Source of the DNA: Proteles cristata cristata
Taxonomy: Eukaryota > Chordata > Mammalia > Carnivora > Hyaenidae
Length of the DNA stretch: 64,000 nt
Assembly: GCA_017311185.1 (NCBI GenBank)
Contig: JAESUZ010002883.1
Span: forward strand, 18,503 to 82,502
Direction: 5' to 3'
In this document: piece after piece, positions 52,249 through 63,845 of the stretch
Position numbering within the stretch: position 1 is the stretch's first letter
Layout: every line of letters starts with the position of its first letter
Notes under the pieces: model-generated
Seen by the model: the letters and a program-made list of their open reading frames with translations, nothing else
The model's database searches: none
Told to the model about the DNA's origin: nothing
Made by a program: the position numbers and the translations under genes

Positions 52249-52844
52249 ACAGTCCCATACAGTTTTATGCCAGCATGTAGCCACTGCAGTCTGTTATTTC
52301 CAGAAAACTCCGCAGGGCTACCTCACTGTTTCCACATCCCCCACATGCACCTACCACTGTCTTGTCCCTTGGCAACTGCTTCTCTGTTCTTCATCTTTGT
52401 AGTGTGGACATTTGAGTATGTTAATATAAAAAATAACACTTTTCAGGATTGACTTTTTTCACTAAGCATAATTCCCTTGAGATCTCTTCAAATTGTCGTA
52501 TGTATCAGTAATTCATTTTTCCAAATTGCCGAGTAGTATTCCATTGTGCCAGAGGTTGTTCAACCATTCACTCATTGAAAGACAGGCTTCCTGTATTTTG
52601 TATGGTAAATAAAGCTGCTGTGAACATTTGTATACAGGATTTTGTATGAGTATAAATTTTCATTTCCCAGGGATAAATGCCCAAGAGGATGATGGTGAAT
52701 ATATGTTTAGTTTGGTAAGAAACTGCCAAACTCTTTTCCAGAGTGTCTGTACCATTTTGCATTCCCCCAAGCAATATATGAGTGATCCGGTATCTCTTTA
52801 GTATTTAGTGTAATCACTGTTTTTTCTTCGCTTTAGTTATTTTT

Positions 52845-53060
52845 TTTAATATTTTTATTTATTTCTAGGAGAGAGAAAGAGAGAGACAGCGTGAGCAGGG
52901 GAGGGTCAGAGAGAGAGGGAGTCACAGACTCTGAAACAGGCTCCAGGCTCTGAGCTGGCAGTCAGCACAAAGCCCGACGCGGGGCTCGAACCCACGAACC
53001 ACGAGATCATGACCTAAGCGAAAGTCGGACGCTTCACCGACTAAGCCACCCAGGCGCCCC
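52845..53060 (-). mobile_element. CanSINE, reversed, young subfamily
   Basis: CTAAGCGAAAGTCGGACGC and GGCAGTCAGCACAAAGCCCG, ending CACCCAGGCGCCCC. TCGCTTTAGTTATT is duplicated on both sides. Confidence 0.95.
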
Positions 53061-53299
53061 TCGCTTTAGTTATTCTTTAATCTCACTGAGGTTTCACTTT
53101 GCCTGTCTCTAATTGCTATTGATGTTAAACATTTTTTCATGTTTATGTGCCATCCATGTATTTTCTTTGTTGAGGTATCTATTCATTTCTTTGTCCCGAT
53201 TTTAATTGTTCTGTTTTCTTATTAATGGATTTATATATTTTATTTTAGGTACTTGTTCTTTATTAAATGTAAGACTTTTAATTTGCATTTTTAAAAATA

Positions 53300-53510
53300 A
53301 AACCAAAGTCTTTTGAAGTATAGTTGACATGTTATATTAGTTTCAGGTTTATAACCTAGTGAATCAACAATTCTATATGTGACACAGTGCTCACCACGAT
53401 AAGTGTAGTCACCACCTCTCGTCATAGAACATTATTAAATATTATTGGTGATATTCCTGATGCTGTACTTTTTATCCCTGTAACTTATTTATAACTGAGT
53501 ATTGGCAAGG
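53300..53510 (-). mobile_element. L1 3'UTR part of a probable twin-primed insertion
   Basis: GAAGTATAGTTGACATGTTA, then TTAGTTTCAGGTTTATAACC, an antisense L1 3'UTR. At about 53510 it switches to sense ORF2 text. Confidence 0.7.
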
Positions 53511-53765
53511 ACATGGAGAAAAAAGAACCCTCATGTACTGTTAGTGGGAATGTAAATTGTTGCAGCCACGGTGGAAAACAATAAGGAGGTTCTTTGAAAA
53601 GTTAAAAATAGAAATACCAAACAGTCCAGTAATTCCACTGCTGGATATTTACCCAGAGAAAATGAAAACACCCCTGTGTTTATTGCAGCATTGTTTACAA
53701 TAGCCAAATTATGGAAGCAAGTCGCTTTAGGTTTTAGCCATCAATAGATAAATGGATCAAGTAGA
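53511..53765 (+). mobile_element. Inverted L1 ORF2 segment
   Basis: GCAAGGACATGGAGAAAAAA, TACTGTTAGTGGGAATGTAA and CAATAGCCAAATTATGGAAG are sense ORF2 end. Beyond it the host antisense L1 resumes. Confidence 0.7.
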
Positions 53766-54175
53766 TGTACAATTTACAAAGATTTTTCCAGTCTGTGTCC
53801 TCTCAGTCTCTTGACACTATCCTTGGAAGAATAAAAATGTTTAATTTTGATGAAGTCCAGTTTATCAAATTTTTTCTTTTACGGAGTGAACTTCTGGTAT
53901 ATCTCTAGGAAGTCTGCTTAACCCTAGGTCACAAAGGTTTTCTGTCATGTTTTCTTTTCAAAGTCTGTAGTTTTAGTGTGTCATATTTAAATCCATAATC
54001 CACTTTGAATTAGTTTTTGTATATGATAAGAGGTTTCGGTGGAGGTTCATTTTGTTTTGCCTGTAGGAGCTCAGTTCCATTTCATTTGTTGAGAAAGGCT
54101 ATCCTTTCTCCATTGAATTGCTTTGAGCACCTTTGTTAAGAATCACTTGAGTGTGTGGGTCTATTTCTGGATTTA

Positions 54176-54380
54176 TTTTGTTTAAGTTTATTTATTTCGA
54201 GAGCGGGACAGCGAGAATGTGCTGCTTAGGGGCAGAGAGGGAGTGAGAGAGAGAATCCCAAGCAGGCTCCACACTGTCAGCATAGAGCCTGACATGGGGC
54301 TTGAACTCACAAGCCACAAGTTCATGACTTGATCCAAAACCAAGAGTCAGACATTTAACCGACTGAGCCATCCAAGTGCC
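54176..54380 (-). mobile_element. CanSINE, reversed
   Basis: Reversed body ending GAGCCATCCAAGTGCCC. CTATTTCT(G/A)GATTT is duplicated on both sides. Confidence 0.9.
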
Positions 54381-54499
54381 CCTATTTCTAGATTTCTTTT
54401 GTTCCATCGATCTATGTATCTATCCCTCTGCACTGTACCATGCTTACTATAGCTGTATAGTAAGTCTTTTCATCAGGTAAATTGATTCCTTTCACTTAA

Positions 54500-54531
<32 letters not shown>

Positions 54532-54580
54532 TGAAAGAGAAGTTTGTGTTTGTGTTCAGCAGAGTAAAAGAGTGAGGTAA

Positions 54581-54786
54581 GGGCGCCTGGGTGGCTTAGT
54601 CGGTTAAGCGTCGACTTTCGCTTGGAGTCGTGGAGTTGGGGCCCACGTGGGCTCTGTGCTGACCGCAGCTCAGAGCCTGGAGCCTATTTCAGTCATGACT
54701 CCCTCTCTCTCTGGCCCTCCCCTGCTCACGCTCTCCTCTCTCTCTCTCTCCTAAAAATAAATAAAACATTAAAAAATTAAAAAAAA
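54581..54786 (+). mobile_element. CanSINE, forward, young subfamily, degraded B-box
   Basis: GGGCGCCTGGGTGGCTTAGT then several small deletions (TCGACTTTCGCTTGGAGTCG). AAAAGAGTGAGGTAA is perfectly duplicated on both sides. Confidence 0.94.
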
Positions 54787-54910
54787 AAAAGAGTGAGGTA
54801 AAACATGTAATTCATATTTTCCAGTAAATTCAATTGTGGGAGACCTTACAATATATTATGTAACAGGTCAAATCCCGTATCAGAATGAACTATTTAAAAT
54901 AATACTTAAA

Positions 54911-55139
54911 GGGGCGCCTGAGTGGCTTAGTCGGTTGAGCGTCCGACTTTCGCTTGGGTCATGATCTCGCGGTTCGTGGGTTCGAGCTCCGCGTCGGGCT
55001 CTGTGCTGACTGCCAGCTCAGAGCCGGGAGCCTGTTTCAGAGTCTGTCACTCCCTCTCTCTCTGACCCTCCCCTGCTCACGCTGTCTCTCTCTCTCTTCT
55101 AGAAATAAATCGCTTATTAAAAACAATTAAAAATAAAAT
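54911..55139 (+). mobile_element. CanSINE, forward, young subfamily
   Basis: GGGGCGCCTGAGTGGCTTAG to an A-rich tail. AAAATAATACTTAAA is perfectly duplicated at 54896-54910 and 55140-55154. Confidence 0.95.
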
Positions 55140-55189
55140 AAAATAATACTTAAAGATTTCCATCAATGTAATAACTTCAGAGAGGTTCT

Positions 55190-55415
55190 TTTTTTTTTTT
55201 AATTTTTTTATTTATTTCTAGGGGAGAGAGAGAGAGAGAGAGAGCAAGCGTGAGCAGGGGAGGGTCAGAGAGAGGGAGTCACAGACTGAAACAGGCTCCA
55301 GGCTCTGAGCTGGCAGTCAGCACAAAGCCCGACGCGGGGCTCGAACCCACGAACCGCGAGATCATGATCTAAGCGAAAGTCGGACGCTCAACCGACTAAC
55401 CCACCCAGGCGCCCT
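55190..55415 (-). mobile_element. CanSINE, reversed, young subfamily
   Basis: CTAAGCGAAAGTCGGACGCT and GGCAGTCAGCACAAAGCCCG, ending CACCCAGGCGCCC. GAGAGGTT flanks. It faces the previous SINE across about 50 nt. Confidence 0.94.
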
Positions 55416-55883
55416 TGGAGAGGTTATTTCTTTTAATGCATTATAGGCAAACATGAGGTACCTCGAATGGTCTCATAACATCACCTTAGGGATGGGGACA
55501 CTGTCTTGGAAATGGACAAGAGGTGCCTCCAGAAAGCTCCCCCAGTTCCAGGGCCATGCTTGCAAAGTGGTGAGAGAGAACCAGATGCCCCCTCAGAGGG
55601 CTGTGGACATAGTCTCCAGGGAGTGGAGGCCAGGGACAACTTGGGTACAGCTAAGTTGCAGAAGTTTCTGGAAACCAGCAGGAAAGCTTGAAGACCTGCA
55701 TGCTTTGCTGATGTCTGATAACAGCCCAGGGAGCTCTGGCTTTACCAGTGGATAAATTTGTTTGGCCATTTTATATACTCGGTTTCCTTTCATGTCATCT
55801 CTCTCTTGTCCTGTTCAGTTTCTTCTCTTCAGTGTATACTCCTACTCATAGCTGTGAATTTCTTACTCTTGTTCTATTTCTTA

Positions 55884-56060
55884 TTTTTTTTTTTTTTTAC
55901 AAATAGTTTATTGTCAAATTAGTTTCCACATAACACTCAGTGCTCATCCCCACGTGTCCTCCTCCATGCCCATCCCCCCCTCTCCCCACATCCATCAGTC
56001 CTCAGTTTTTGTCAGCATTCAAGAGTCTCTCATGGTTTGCCTCTCTCCCTTTCCCCCACC
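55884..56060 (-). mobile_element. L1 3' end, 5'-truncated
   Basis: T tract, ACAAATAGTTTATTGTCAAA, CCTCCATGCCCATCCCCC, then CATTCAAGAGTCTCTCATGG. Confidence 0.88.
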
Positions 56061-56818
56061 ATTATTTTTTGTTAATCATTGGCAGTTTCCTGCTACTCAT
56101 TTTATTAACCACACCGTCACTGTTTCCTCTGTTACCTATTCTGCTCTCAGACTCCTGTATCTTTCATTTATAACAATCTGCCTTCACAAATAGATTGTTA
56201 ATCATGTTTCCTCTTCTCTTCATCCCTAATGTGTGTGTTTTTGTCTTCTCTGTCATCTTGACTTCCGTTGCCTTCTATTCCTTATCCAATTCATTCGTCA
56301 TTTATTCAGCTTTTTATTTTTCCACCTTCTACCTTTTCCCTCTCTTTCCAAATTAATTACTTTTCCTTATTCATCTATTAATGTTTTCACTCTAAAATAT
56401 TTTGAAAATGATTCTATTTTAATAATAATCAACGATATTCCTTTTGCTCTCTATTATTTCAGTCTCCCCCACTCCCATCTTTTGTTTTTATTACTGTGAC
56501 TTCCTTTTTTTCTCTGTCATATCCACTTCTCTTCTTTCCTCCTCACTTCCTCTATCCTCACAACTCTTCTGTTGATTAAATCTTCAGTTTTTAATTCATG
56601 TTGCCATATTTCCATTTATTGTAATAACTTATCTTTACTTTCTCCTTTTTGGTATATGTGTATATATATTTTTTTTCCATTTCTCTATTTTCCGTTGCTC
56701 TGCCATTCAATTTCTGTTACTTTGTAAGGGCTTTCTGATATTTAAGTTACACAAATTTATATCTAAGTTTAAGACGTTTTGTTACTCCTATTAGGGAGGA
56801 AATCCTTTTCCTCTACCC
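56061..56818. other. Intron, C/T-rich low complexity
   Basis: Long pyrimidine-biased stretch (many TTCCTC and TTTATT words). No exon or named repeat. Confidence 0.5.
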
Positions 56819-57345
56819 CTTTACATTGGGTATTGGGGCACGCACCACAAGCTGACAAAAGAGAGTTGAATGGGAGACAGAACCCCAAATGTACTCATGT
56901 GTCTGTAGGAGCTCACAGAAGTGTGCTCATGAATGGCTAATATCAAGAGCTTATATATCTAACTTCCAAAAAATTGGGAAGGGGGAGAAAAGGCTTCTAT
57001 GAGAAGAACAAATTGGTTTCCAGGGGAACAAACAGTTTGTGATGATTATTATCGAAGCAGGTATGAGTGGTATCTTCCGTCGTTCTCAAGCCACCAGCGA
57101 AGGGAATTTGTAACAGTGTCATTCCCAGATGTTTCTACTTGTAGTGACAGGGGAAGCACCTGGCAGGCTTTCCCTGCCCCTGCATCTGTTGAATCTCAAA
57201 TATCTTTAGTTCAGAGTCATCTTCTGAGAGTCAGCTGGGTCCCCACAATGCTATCTAATTGTTCTGGTAGCAGTTTCTTACTTAGCAAACCAATGCTTCT
57301 AAATAAAAACTTCTTCTTTCTTGATTTCCTAAAATCCCTAATGTA
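56819..57345. other. Unidentified block, LTR-like at best
   Basis: Distinct composition between pyrimidine-rich flanks. It contains TTATATATCTAACTTCC and, later, AAATAAAAAC, which could be a TATA-like element and a polyadenylation signal of an old solo LTR. No TG...CA ends or target duplication could be fixed, so the call is weak. Confidence 0.25.
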
Positions 57346-58050
57346 ATGTTTTCTCATTTATTCTGACATATATACTACTGTATTTTCTATTTCTTGTGAG
57401 GCTTAACTTTTTCCATAATCCTTTCTGCACCTGTGCCTTTTTTTTTTTTTCTTTTGCTGCACAGTTTTCTTTAGTTTCTTGACTGCCCTCACTTGCTTTC
57501 TTCTTGTCTTTTCCTGCTCATTCTGGTCAGCTGAATTCCTAGCTGAGATGGCACTACCTTTGTTCTCTCCTGTTCTGTTCTGTTTCTAGTTGTACTTGTA
57601 CCTTCTCAGTCATTGCCCTTCTCTTTTCTTTTCCATTTTGATTACCCGTTGTCTCCTGATTTTAATTCTCCTTATTTATTTTAAGTATTCTCTTCAATAC
57701 AGCCTTGTTTTTCTTATCTCTTAGTTCTTCATCCTCTTCTGGTCTAACAACAAGATTTTAGAAACAATTTATCAAGCTCGTTGTAACAAAAGGGTATAGA
57801 GTTTGTTGAAAAGTGTTAAATTTTGGTGAGAACTGTCACTGTGTGATGTAGGGTATTATGACTGATAAATGTTCTATGTAGAATATTTTCTTTCTTAACA
57901 ACTTTCAACAGATTTGTGTAATTTTACCCAAGAAATTCTTGCACAGATTTGAGATTGTTTCATAGTATTATAAATCCTACATTTTCTAAAATTACACTTT
58001 CTAAAGAAAATAACTTCCAAAATAATGAGATATGTTACCAATTTAATACT
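57346..58050. other. Intron, nothing recognised
   Basis: AT- and pyrimidine-rich unique-looking DNA. Confidence 0.45.
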
Positions 58051-58062
58051 TTTCTCTAGTTT

Positions 58063-58271
58063 AAAAAAATTTTTTTAGCATTTACTTATTATTGAGAAAC
58101 AGAGAGAGATAGAGCATGAGCATGAGAGGTAGAGACACAGAATCCAAAGCAGGCTCCAGGCTCTGAGCTGTCAGCACAGAGCCCGATGTGGGGCTCGAAC
58201 TCAAACCACAAACATGATCATGACCTGAGTTGAAGTCAGACGCCTAACTGACTGAGCCACCCAGGCACCCC
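58063..58271 (-). mobile_element. CanSINE, reversed
   Basis: Reversed body ending GAGCCACCCAGGCACCCC. CTTT(C)CTCTAG flanks. Confidence 0.88.
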
Positions 58272-58579
58272 CTTTCCTCTAGGGTTTTAAACTTATTTTC
58301 AGTGTTGCCTATCTTATAATCAGTGAATGACAATTATATCTTTTCATTTTCTAGAATGCTTATTCTTTTTTATTTACCACATATATTAGGAGCTAAAATG
58401 CAATAAAATGTGTGGACATGATAGTTGGTATACTTCTAACATTACTGATTTAAAAGAAGATCGGGCTTCATGATTTATTTGTTCTATGTTTATATTAGCT
58501 AACTACCTTGCATAAAGTCACTAATCTTCATATTTATAATATATTAAGTGTTTATATTTTTATAATAAATGAATATTAA
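58272..58579. other. Intron, AT-rich, nothing recognised
   Basis: No repeat family or exon identified. Confidence 0.45.
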
Positions 58580-58766
58580 GTAGAAAATGAGTTATTTTTG
58601 ATAGAGAGCTCAAATGGGGGAGGGGCAGCAAGAGGGGGACAGAGGATCCGAAGCAGGCTCTGCACTGACAGCAGTGAGCCCAATGTGGGGGTCAAATGCA
58701 CAAACCCTGAGGTTATGACCTGAGCCAAAGTTGGACACTCAGCTGACTGAGCCACCCAAGTGCTCC
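58580..58766 (-). mobile_element. CanSINE, reversed, diverged
   Basis: GGGGGACAGAGGATCCGAAG, TGCACTGACAGCAGTGAGCC, ending GAGCCACCCAAGTGCTCC. Confidence 0.83.
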
Positions 58767-58849
58767 GCTCACTTTATTCTTTCTATAAATTTTCTCATTC
58801 TTTTGCCTTCTCACTTACGTTTTAGAGAAATCTTTATATATACAGAGAA

Positions 58850-59570
58850 GTCTTGCCAGGATTTTGATAAGAATTGAGGTAAACCTGTAGATTAGTTTTG
58901 GGGGGAAATTGACATGGTTATTGATCCTGTCTTATTGTTGGTACATATTAGATCTCTCTCATTCTTTTTAATGTATCCCAAAGCATAGGTATATGTATCA
59001 ATTTGTTTAACCATTCCCTCATTGGGTATTTAAAGTATTTCTATAATGCTGGCTTGCAAACCTCTTTTCAATATTTTTATATTTCATTGATATTGTGCAC
59101 TTATAGGAGTATTTCTATAGGAAATTTTGATATGGGTTCTAAAATTGTGTTCTAAAAAGCTGTACCTCTTTATAGTGGAAAACAATAGGAGAATGCCTGT
59201 TTCCCTACAATCTCTGCAACATTGGAATTATCAGTGTTTAAAAATCTTTGCCAATGAAATTATTTCTATAAATTCAAGTATATAACTGAAATGAAATCTT
59301 TCCATCTTAAAAAATTACATGCTCATTAAAAAAAAATCAAACCATACAGAATTATACAAAATGGAAAGGAAAAATCTTCCCATCCTGTTCTGTAGAGTCG
59401 TCACTGTCAGGTGTGATGTGAAGCATCCTGGATCTTTTTCTATACATACCATATACTTTCTTGACAAAAGAAATCACATATTTACTTTCTGCTCTACAGT
59501 TTTATTTTTTCACTTGATAATGTGTAATAGACAATTTTTCATTCACGTAAGCTTGTGATCTTGTTTAAGT
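58850..59570 (-). mobile_element. Old L1 fragments
   Basis: Antisense ORF2-like and 3'UTR-like text: TCTCATTCTTTTTAATGTAT, AATAGGAGAATGCCTGTTTC, then GGATCTTTTTCTATACATAC. Strongly diverged. Confidence 0.45.
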
Positions 59571-59609
59571 AAAATCTGTTCGTATGTGACTCAGAAGAAA
59601 AAAGAGCTA

Positions 59610-59839
59610 GGGGCACCTGGATGTCTCAGTCGGTTAAGTGTCTGACTTAGGCTCAGATCATGATCTCACAGCTCATGGGTTCAAAGCCCTGTGCCAGGCT
59701 CTGTGTTGACATCTGAGATAGAGCCTGGAGCCTGCTTCAGATTCCGTGTCTCCCTCTCTCTCTGCCCCTCCCCAACTTGTGCTTTGTCTGTCTGTCTGTC
59801 TGTCTCTCTCTATCAAAAATAAATATTTAAAAAAATTTA
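59610..59839 (+). mobile_element. CanSINE, forward
   Basis: GGGGCACCTGGATGTCTCAG, a (TGTC)n section near 59785-59805, then AAAAATAAATATTTAAAAAA. Confidence 0.92.
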
Positions 59840-60099
59840 ATATCATTTGAGAAAATAAAGATTATTACAAAGGAGACACAAGAAAAAACAGGCTTTCTTT
59901 CAGCCCTGGAGTTTCTGTAATGTATTTTCAAGGTACCTCTGGTGCCAGGGGAAACCAAATAAGACCCGACCATGAGGGATACAAATCAGTGTTCACTTCC
60001 TCCATGTTTATTCTTAATAAGCTATCGTAGTTGGTATCATGCAGAGTTGGGCCAAGAGTACAGAAAGAAAAATGGCCACAGGTAGACCTAGTGGCCTAA
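59840..60099. other. Intron, nothing recognised
   Basis: Unique-looking sequence. Confidence 0.4.
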
Positions 60100-60218
60100 A
60101 TCTAGTAAGTGACTACTGTAAGCTTTGTGTAGGCAAGAACCATGTCTGTCTTATATCCTTGGTGCTTCGGGTAATGTTTTGCACATAGTAGGCACTCAGT
60201 AAATATCTGTTGAGTGAA
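60100..60218 (+). repeat. L2 3' end
   Basis: GCAAGAACCATGTCTGTCTT, then CACATAGTAGGCACTCAGTA and AATATCTGTTGAGTGAA, the L2 3' terminus. Confidence 0.75.
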
Positions 60219-60759
60219 CTCATGGCCAGAGGTGGAGCTGCAGTACCAGGAGAGAGTGGAGAGTGGTGCTATAGAAACCATGGGGTTAGAGTTTTAAGGA
60301 AGAAGTATCAGTTGCAAACACAACACAGAGCTTCCAAGGTCAAGAATGAAAAATGGTCACCAGATTTGGCAGTGAGCATATCACTGTTGACTCGAAGAGA
60401 ACAATTTTCACGAAGTGTTGCTTAACACTGCTTCATCCTCTGACACATTGCGACTTTCTCTACAGTCCTTAGTGTACTTTCTACATTATTGAAATTGTGA
60501 GTTTTTGTATGATTTTCATGAGGCCATAAAAGGCATCAGGGGCGAGGACCTGTCTTTTTTTGTTTATTTGTTAGGTTTTTTAATTTTTATCTTTGTATCA
60601 CCAGAGCGTGGCACTGTACGTGGCTTAAAAAGGAAGAGTTAAGGCCTATTATGAATTTTACTCTACAGGAAAAGGTGTTTTGAAGTCGCTATGTGGTTAT
60701 TTTTCCAATGGCTGTAGAGATATCGGGTGACTGTTTAGCCAAGGCTGTGTTATATGTAT
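60219..60759. other. Intron, nothing firmly recognised
   Basis: Text near 60590-60640 (TATCACCAGAGCGTGGCACT) may be an old MIR or L2 scrap. Confidence 0.4.
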
Positions 60760-60968
60760 TTAAAACAATTTTTAAAAATTTTTGTTTATTTTAGAATGCG
60801 CACACAAGAGAGCACACACGAGTGGGGGAGGGGCAGAGAGAGGGGGAGACACAGAATCTGAAGCAGGCTCCAGGCACCGAGCCCAACGGAGGGCTCGAAC
60901 TTGGGAACGGTGAGATCGTGACCTGAGCTGAAGTCAGACACTTAACCGACTGAGCCACCCTAGAGCCA
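60760..60968 (-). mobile_element. CanSINE, reversed
   Basis: GCGCACACAAGAGAGCACAC, GAGAGGGGGAGACACAGAAT, ending GAGCCACCCTAGAGCC, so the head is altered. Confidence 0.87.
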
Positions 60969-62577
60969 TGTTTGTTTTTAGGTTGCTGAATGGATTAGTG
61001 GTTCATTTGGGAAAGAAGGAAGCATTTTCAAGTTCTTTAGGGCTTTTCATCAGATAGGTCCTGAATGTAAATCCTACCCTTGTCCAGTGAGATTTATTAC
61101 CCCAGTTTCCCTCTGGATAGTGTCTAGCTTCTTGAGTTTCTGGTCCAGATTCCGAGTGAGGTTCTGTTACTCTACTTTGAGAGATCAGACCTCTTATCTT
61201 GGAAACTAAACATCTTAATTTGCATTTGATCCACATTCTACGTAATGTAAAGAGCCTAGCTACAGTCTGAAAGATTAGATTTTCTTCTCTTCTTACCTTT
61301 TCTGGACAAAGTTTGAGATAAATATCTAAGAATTGAGAGAGTCCAAGCTCAATGACTTTGGGTTCTGGGGACTATTGCATAGTTTCTTTAGGAATTAGCT
61401 GTATGGATTTCTTCTGTTTTTTGTGTTTTTAAATCTGGCACTGAATTTTTTTTAAAGGAGCTTTCTACTGCTACTGGGGTTTGATTTTATTTTTTAATTT
61501 TAATGATTCACATTGGAACACATGCATTTCCCCCTGCACTGTTCACTGTCAAGATAATACATTATGCTTATTTTGGCGGACTACTCATTTTCTTAGGAGG
61601 AAGGTTATTTTGGGGATCAGCAGAAAGATTGTCAGAGGATATGTGAGCTTCTTGAAAGTGATCACAAGTGTCCTTTTGTCCTTGGTTGAGCAGGACTGCT
61701 CACCAACTTGACTGGTATTTTCACTGAAACCTTTCAGGCAGCCATAATACTTGTTTTCCCTCTCTTACCAGAACCGTGAAGCTTGCAACTGTCTTCTCAC
61801 ATCTTTTCAGAGCTCAGTTTCCTTAGAAATGACAAAAAGAATTTTCCTGATTTGGGTGGGAAATCAGCTTTCCAAAGCTGTCATTGGAATTACTACTACT
61901 TAAGGACATTTGGATTTGAATTCTATATGACTCTATAGGTTACTGCCGATCCTTATTTGGAATAAAGCCAAGTATAGATATATTTCCTTGGCAAGACATT
62001 TGCAATTGCATTGCTCTGATTTAAGAAGAAGAGAGAAAAGCAAAGTATATTTGGAAAAACATTTCTTTTTGTAAATGGGTAGCTAATTCTCCTGTGGGGC
62101 ACAGTGATAATTCATAGATGGACTTATCTTTCATACATTTTTGTGTTGTTCTGGAAATTACTCATTAAGAAGTTAGTTCTGGTTTTCTGTGTTGTGACCC
62201 TTTGGCGACTAGGAAATTGAATTCACTTTCTACTTCTTTTCCCCCTACGATAGCTCCAACACCTTTATTATTCCCACAATAAAGTCTCTTTGCCGGACTC
62301 CTCTTTCCTTCCTAAGCTGTGAAGCCTACTTTAGAGTAAACTCCTGATTGCTGCAGAATGGAGAGCATTATTTTTAACTTTATGGAAGCGGTATGGTTAT
62401 GGACCCCTTTCAGAGTCTGATGAAAAACCATGGATCTTCCACCCAGAAAACTGTATATTACATGTAGAATTTTGTTTAGTTTCAGTACATTCATGGATCT
62501 CTTTATCTCATTACCACCCCATTCAAGAATTCCTGGGATAAGAAAACTTCTGGGTATCTTATGCTTTTGGGGTGGGT
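60969..62577. other. Intron, 1.6 kb without recognised repeats
   Basis: The longest stretch of the last intron with no repeat I could assign. No open frame beyond about 80 codons, and no TAF1-like exon or splice-flanked conserved peptide was seen. Confidence 0.5.
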
Positions 62578-63450
62578 GTGCATTTATTTATTGAGGTCTC
62601 TTTCTTGACATACAATGTTGTATTAATTTTGGATGTACACCGTAGGGATTCGACAATTCTATACATTGCACTATTCTCACCACAATAGATGTGGTTGCCA
62701 TCTGTCAGCGTACAATGTGATTACAGTATTATTGACTATATTCTCTATGCTATAGTTTTCATCTCTGAGACTTACTTATTTTAGAGCTGCAAGTTTATAC
62801 CTCTTAATCCCCATCACCTATGTCACCCATGCTCCCACCCACCTTCCCTCTGGCAGCCACCAGTTCATTCTGTGTATTTAAGAGGCTGTTTGGTTTTTGT
62901 TTGCTTCTTCATTTGTTTTGTTCTTTTCGATTCAACATGTAAGTGAAATCACATGGCATTTATCTTTCTCTGTCTGACTTAGCATTATACCCTCTAGGTC
63001 CCTCCGTGTTGTTGCAAATGGCAAGATTTCATTCTTTTTAATGGCTGAGTCATATTGCATTGTGTGTGTGTGTGTGTACACCACATCTTTATCCAGTCAT
63101 CTCTCTTGTTTAAAATTTTTTAACATTTATTTATTTTTGAGAGACAGAGAGAGACAGATCATGAGCAGGAGAGGAGCAGAGAGAGAGGGACACACAGAAT
63201 CAGAAGCAGGCTCCAGGCTCTGAGCTGTCAGCACAGAGCCCGACATGGGGCTTGAACCCACGAACTGTGAGATCATGACCTGAGTCGAAGTCGGATGCTC
63301 AACTGACTGAACCACCCAGGTGCCCCAAATCCAGTCATCTCTTGATGACGCTTGCATTGCTTCCATATCTTGGCTACTGTAAATAATGGTGCAGAAAACA
63401 CAAGGGTGTGTGTATCTTTTCAAAGGAGTGTTTTCCTTTGGGCAAATTAG
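62578..63450 (-). mobile_element. L1 3'UTR and ORF2 end, interrupted
   Basis: TATTTATTGAGGTCTCTTTC, CCTCTGGCAGCCACCAGTTC, then the antisense ORF2 end. A (TG)n run lies at 63060-63078. Confidence 0.8.
63111..63326 (-). mobile_element. CanSINE, reversed, inside L1
   Basis: Reversed body ending AACCACCCAGGTGCCCC. ATCCAGTCATCTCTT is duplicated on both sides. Confidence 0.93.
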
Positions 63451-63845
63451 ATAATTTATCCTTTTTTGGTCGTGTTAACAATGGTTTGCCAACTCTACCG
63501 CCATCTTTTATCAAAAATACTTCAGAGCTGTTTTGCGTTTAGTAGAGTAATAGAGTTAAATAGCTGAGCTCCTTGTCGTGCTTGAGAATACAGACTGTTA
63601 AAACCTGAGAAGACACACAAACAGCTAGTAATCCAAACACATGGACAAGGAGAGGTATATCAGCTATGTAAATAAGCGCGTGTGTGTTTTTATATATTTT
63701 GGGGTTATTATTAGCAGGTATTTCTGTAGAGTTGTATGCTGCAAAGAAAATGGGGAAGGAAGAGCTCCCATCTTCAAAACGGGTAAGAGAGAAAATCGTG
63801 CAAATGTACAAAACTAACTTTTCCTGTATTTAAAAAACATTTTTA
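63451..63845. other. Intron, nothing recognised
   Basis: Unique-looking sequence before the last SINE. Confidence 0.45.

Larger units (their letters stand above)
51990..54502 (-). mobile_element. Old L1 (3'UTR and ORF2 part), interrupted
   Basis: Antisense text from TAGATTCAAGAAATTACAAA through ORF2 (GAGTAGTATTCCATTGTGCC, then from 53780 GATGAAGTCCAGTTTATCAA). It is broken by SINEs and by the L1 insertion at about 53300-53765. No open frame. Confidence 0.72.
54503..55770 (-). pseudogene. Possible retrocopy of an mRNA 3' end (uncertain)
   Basis: A pure T run of 27 (54503-54529) is followed, outside three inserted SINEs, by about 600 nt of non-repeat, partly GC-rich sequence. Read on the minus strand it ends ...CTCTTTCATTAAA and then poly(A). 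The parent gene is not recognised. No convincing protein frame, and a matching second target duplication was not found. Confidence 0.3.

Noticed and set aside
56999..57346. A 115-codon + strand frame
   Set aside because: No recognisable domain, and composition is unlike the TAF1 exons. It lies in the unidentified, possibly LTR-like block.
60210..60425. A 71-codon frame just after an L2 end
   Set aside because: Starts inside the L2 terminus, with no motif or splice context.
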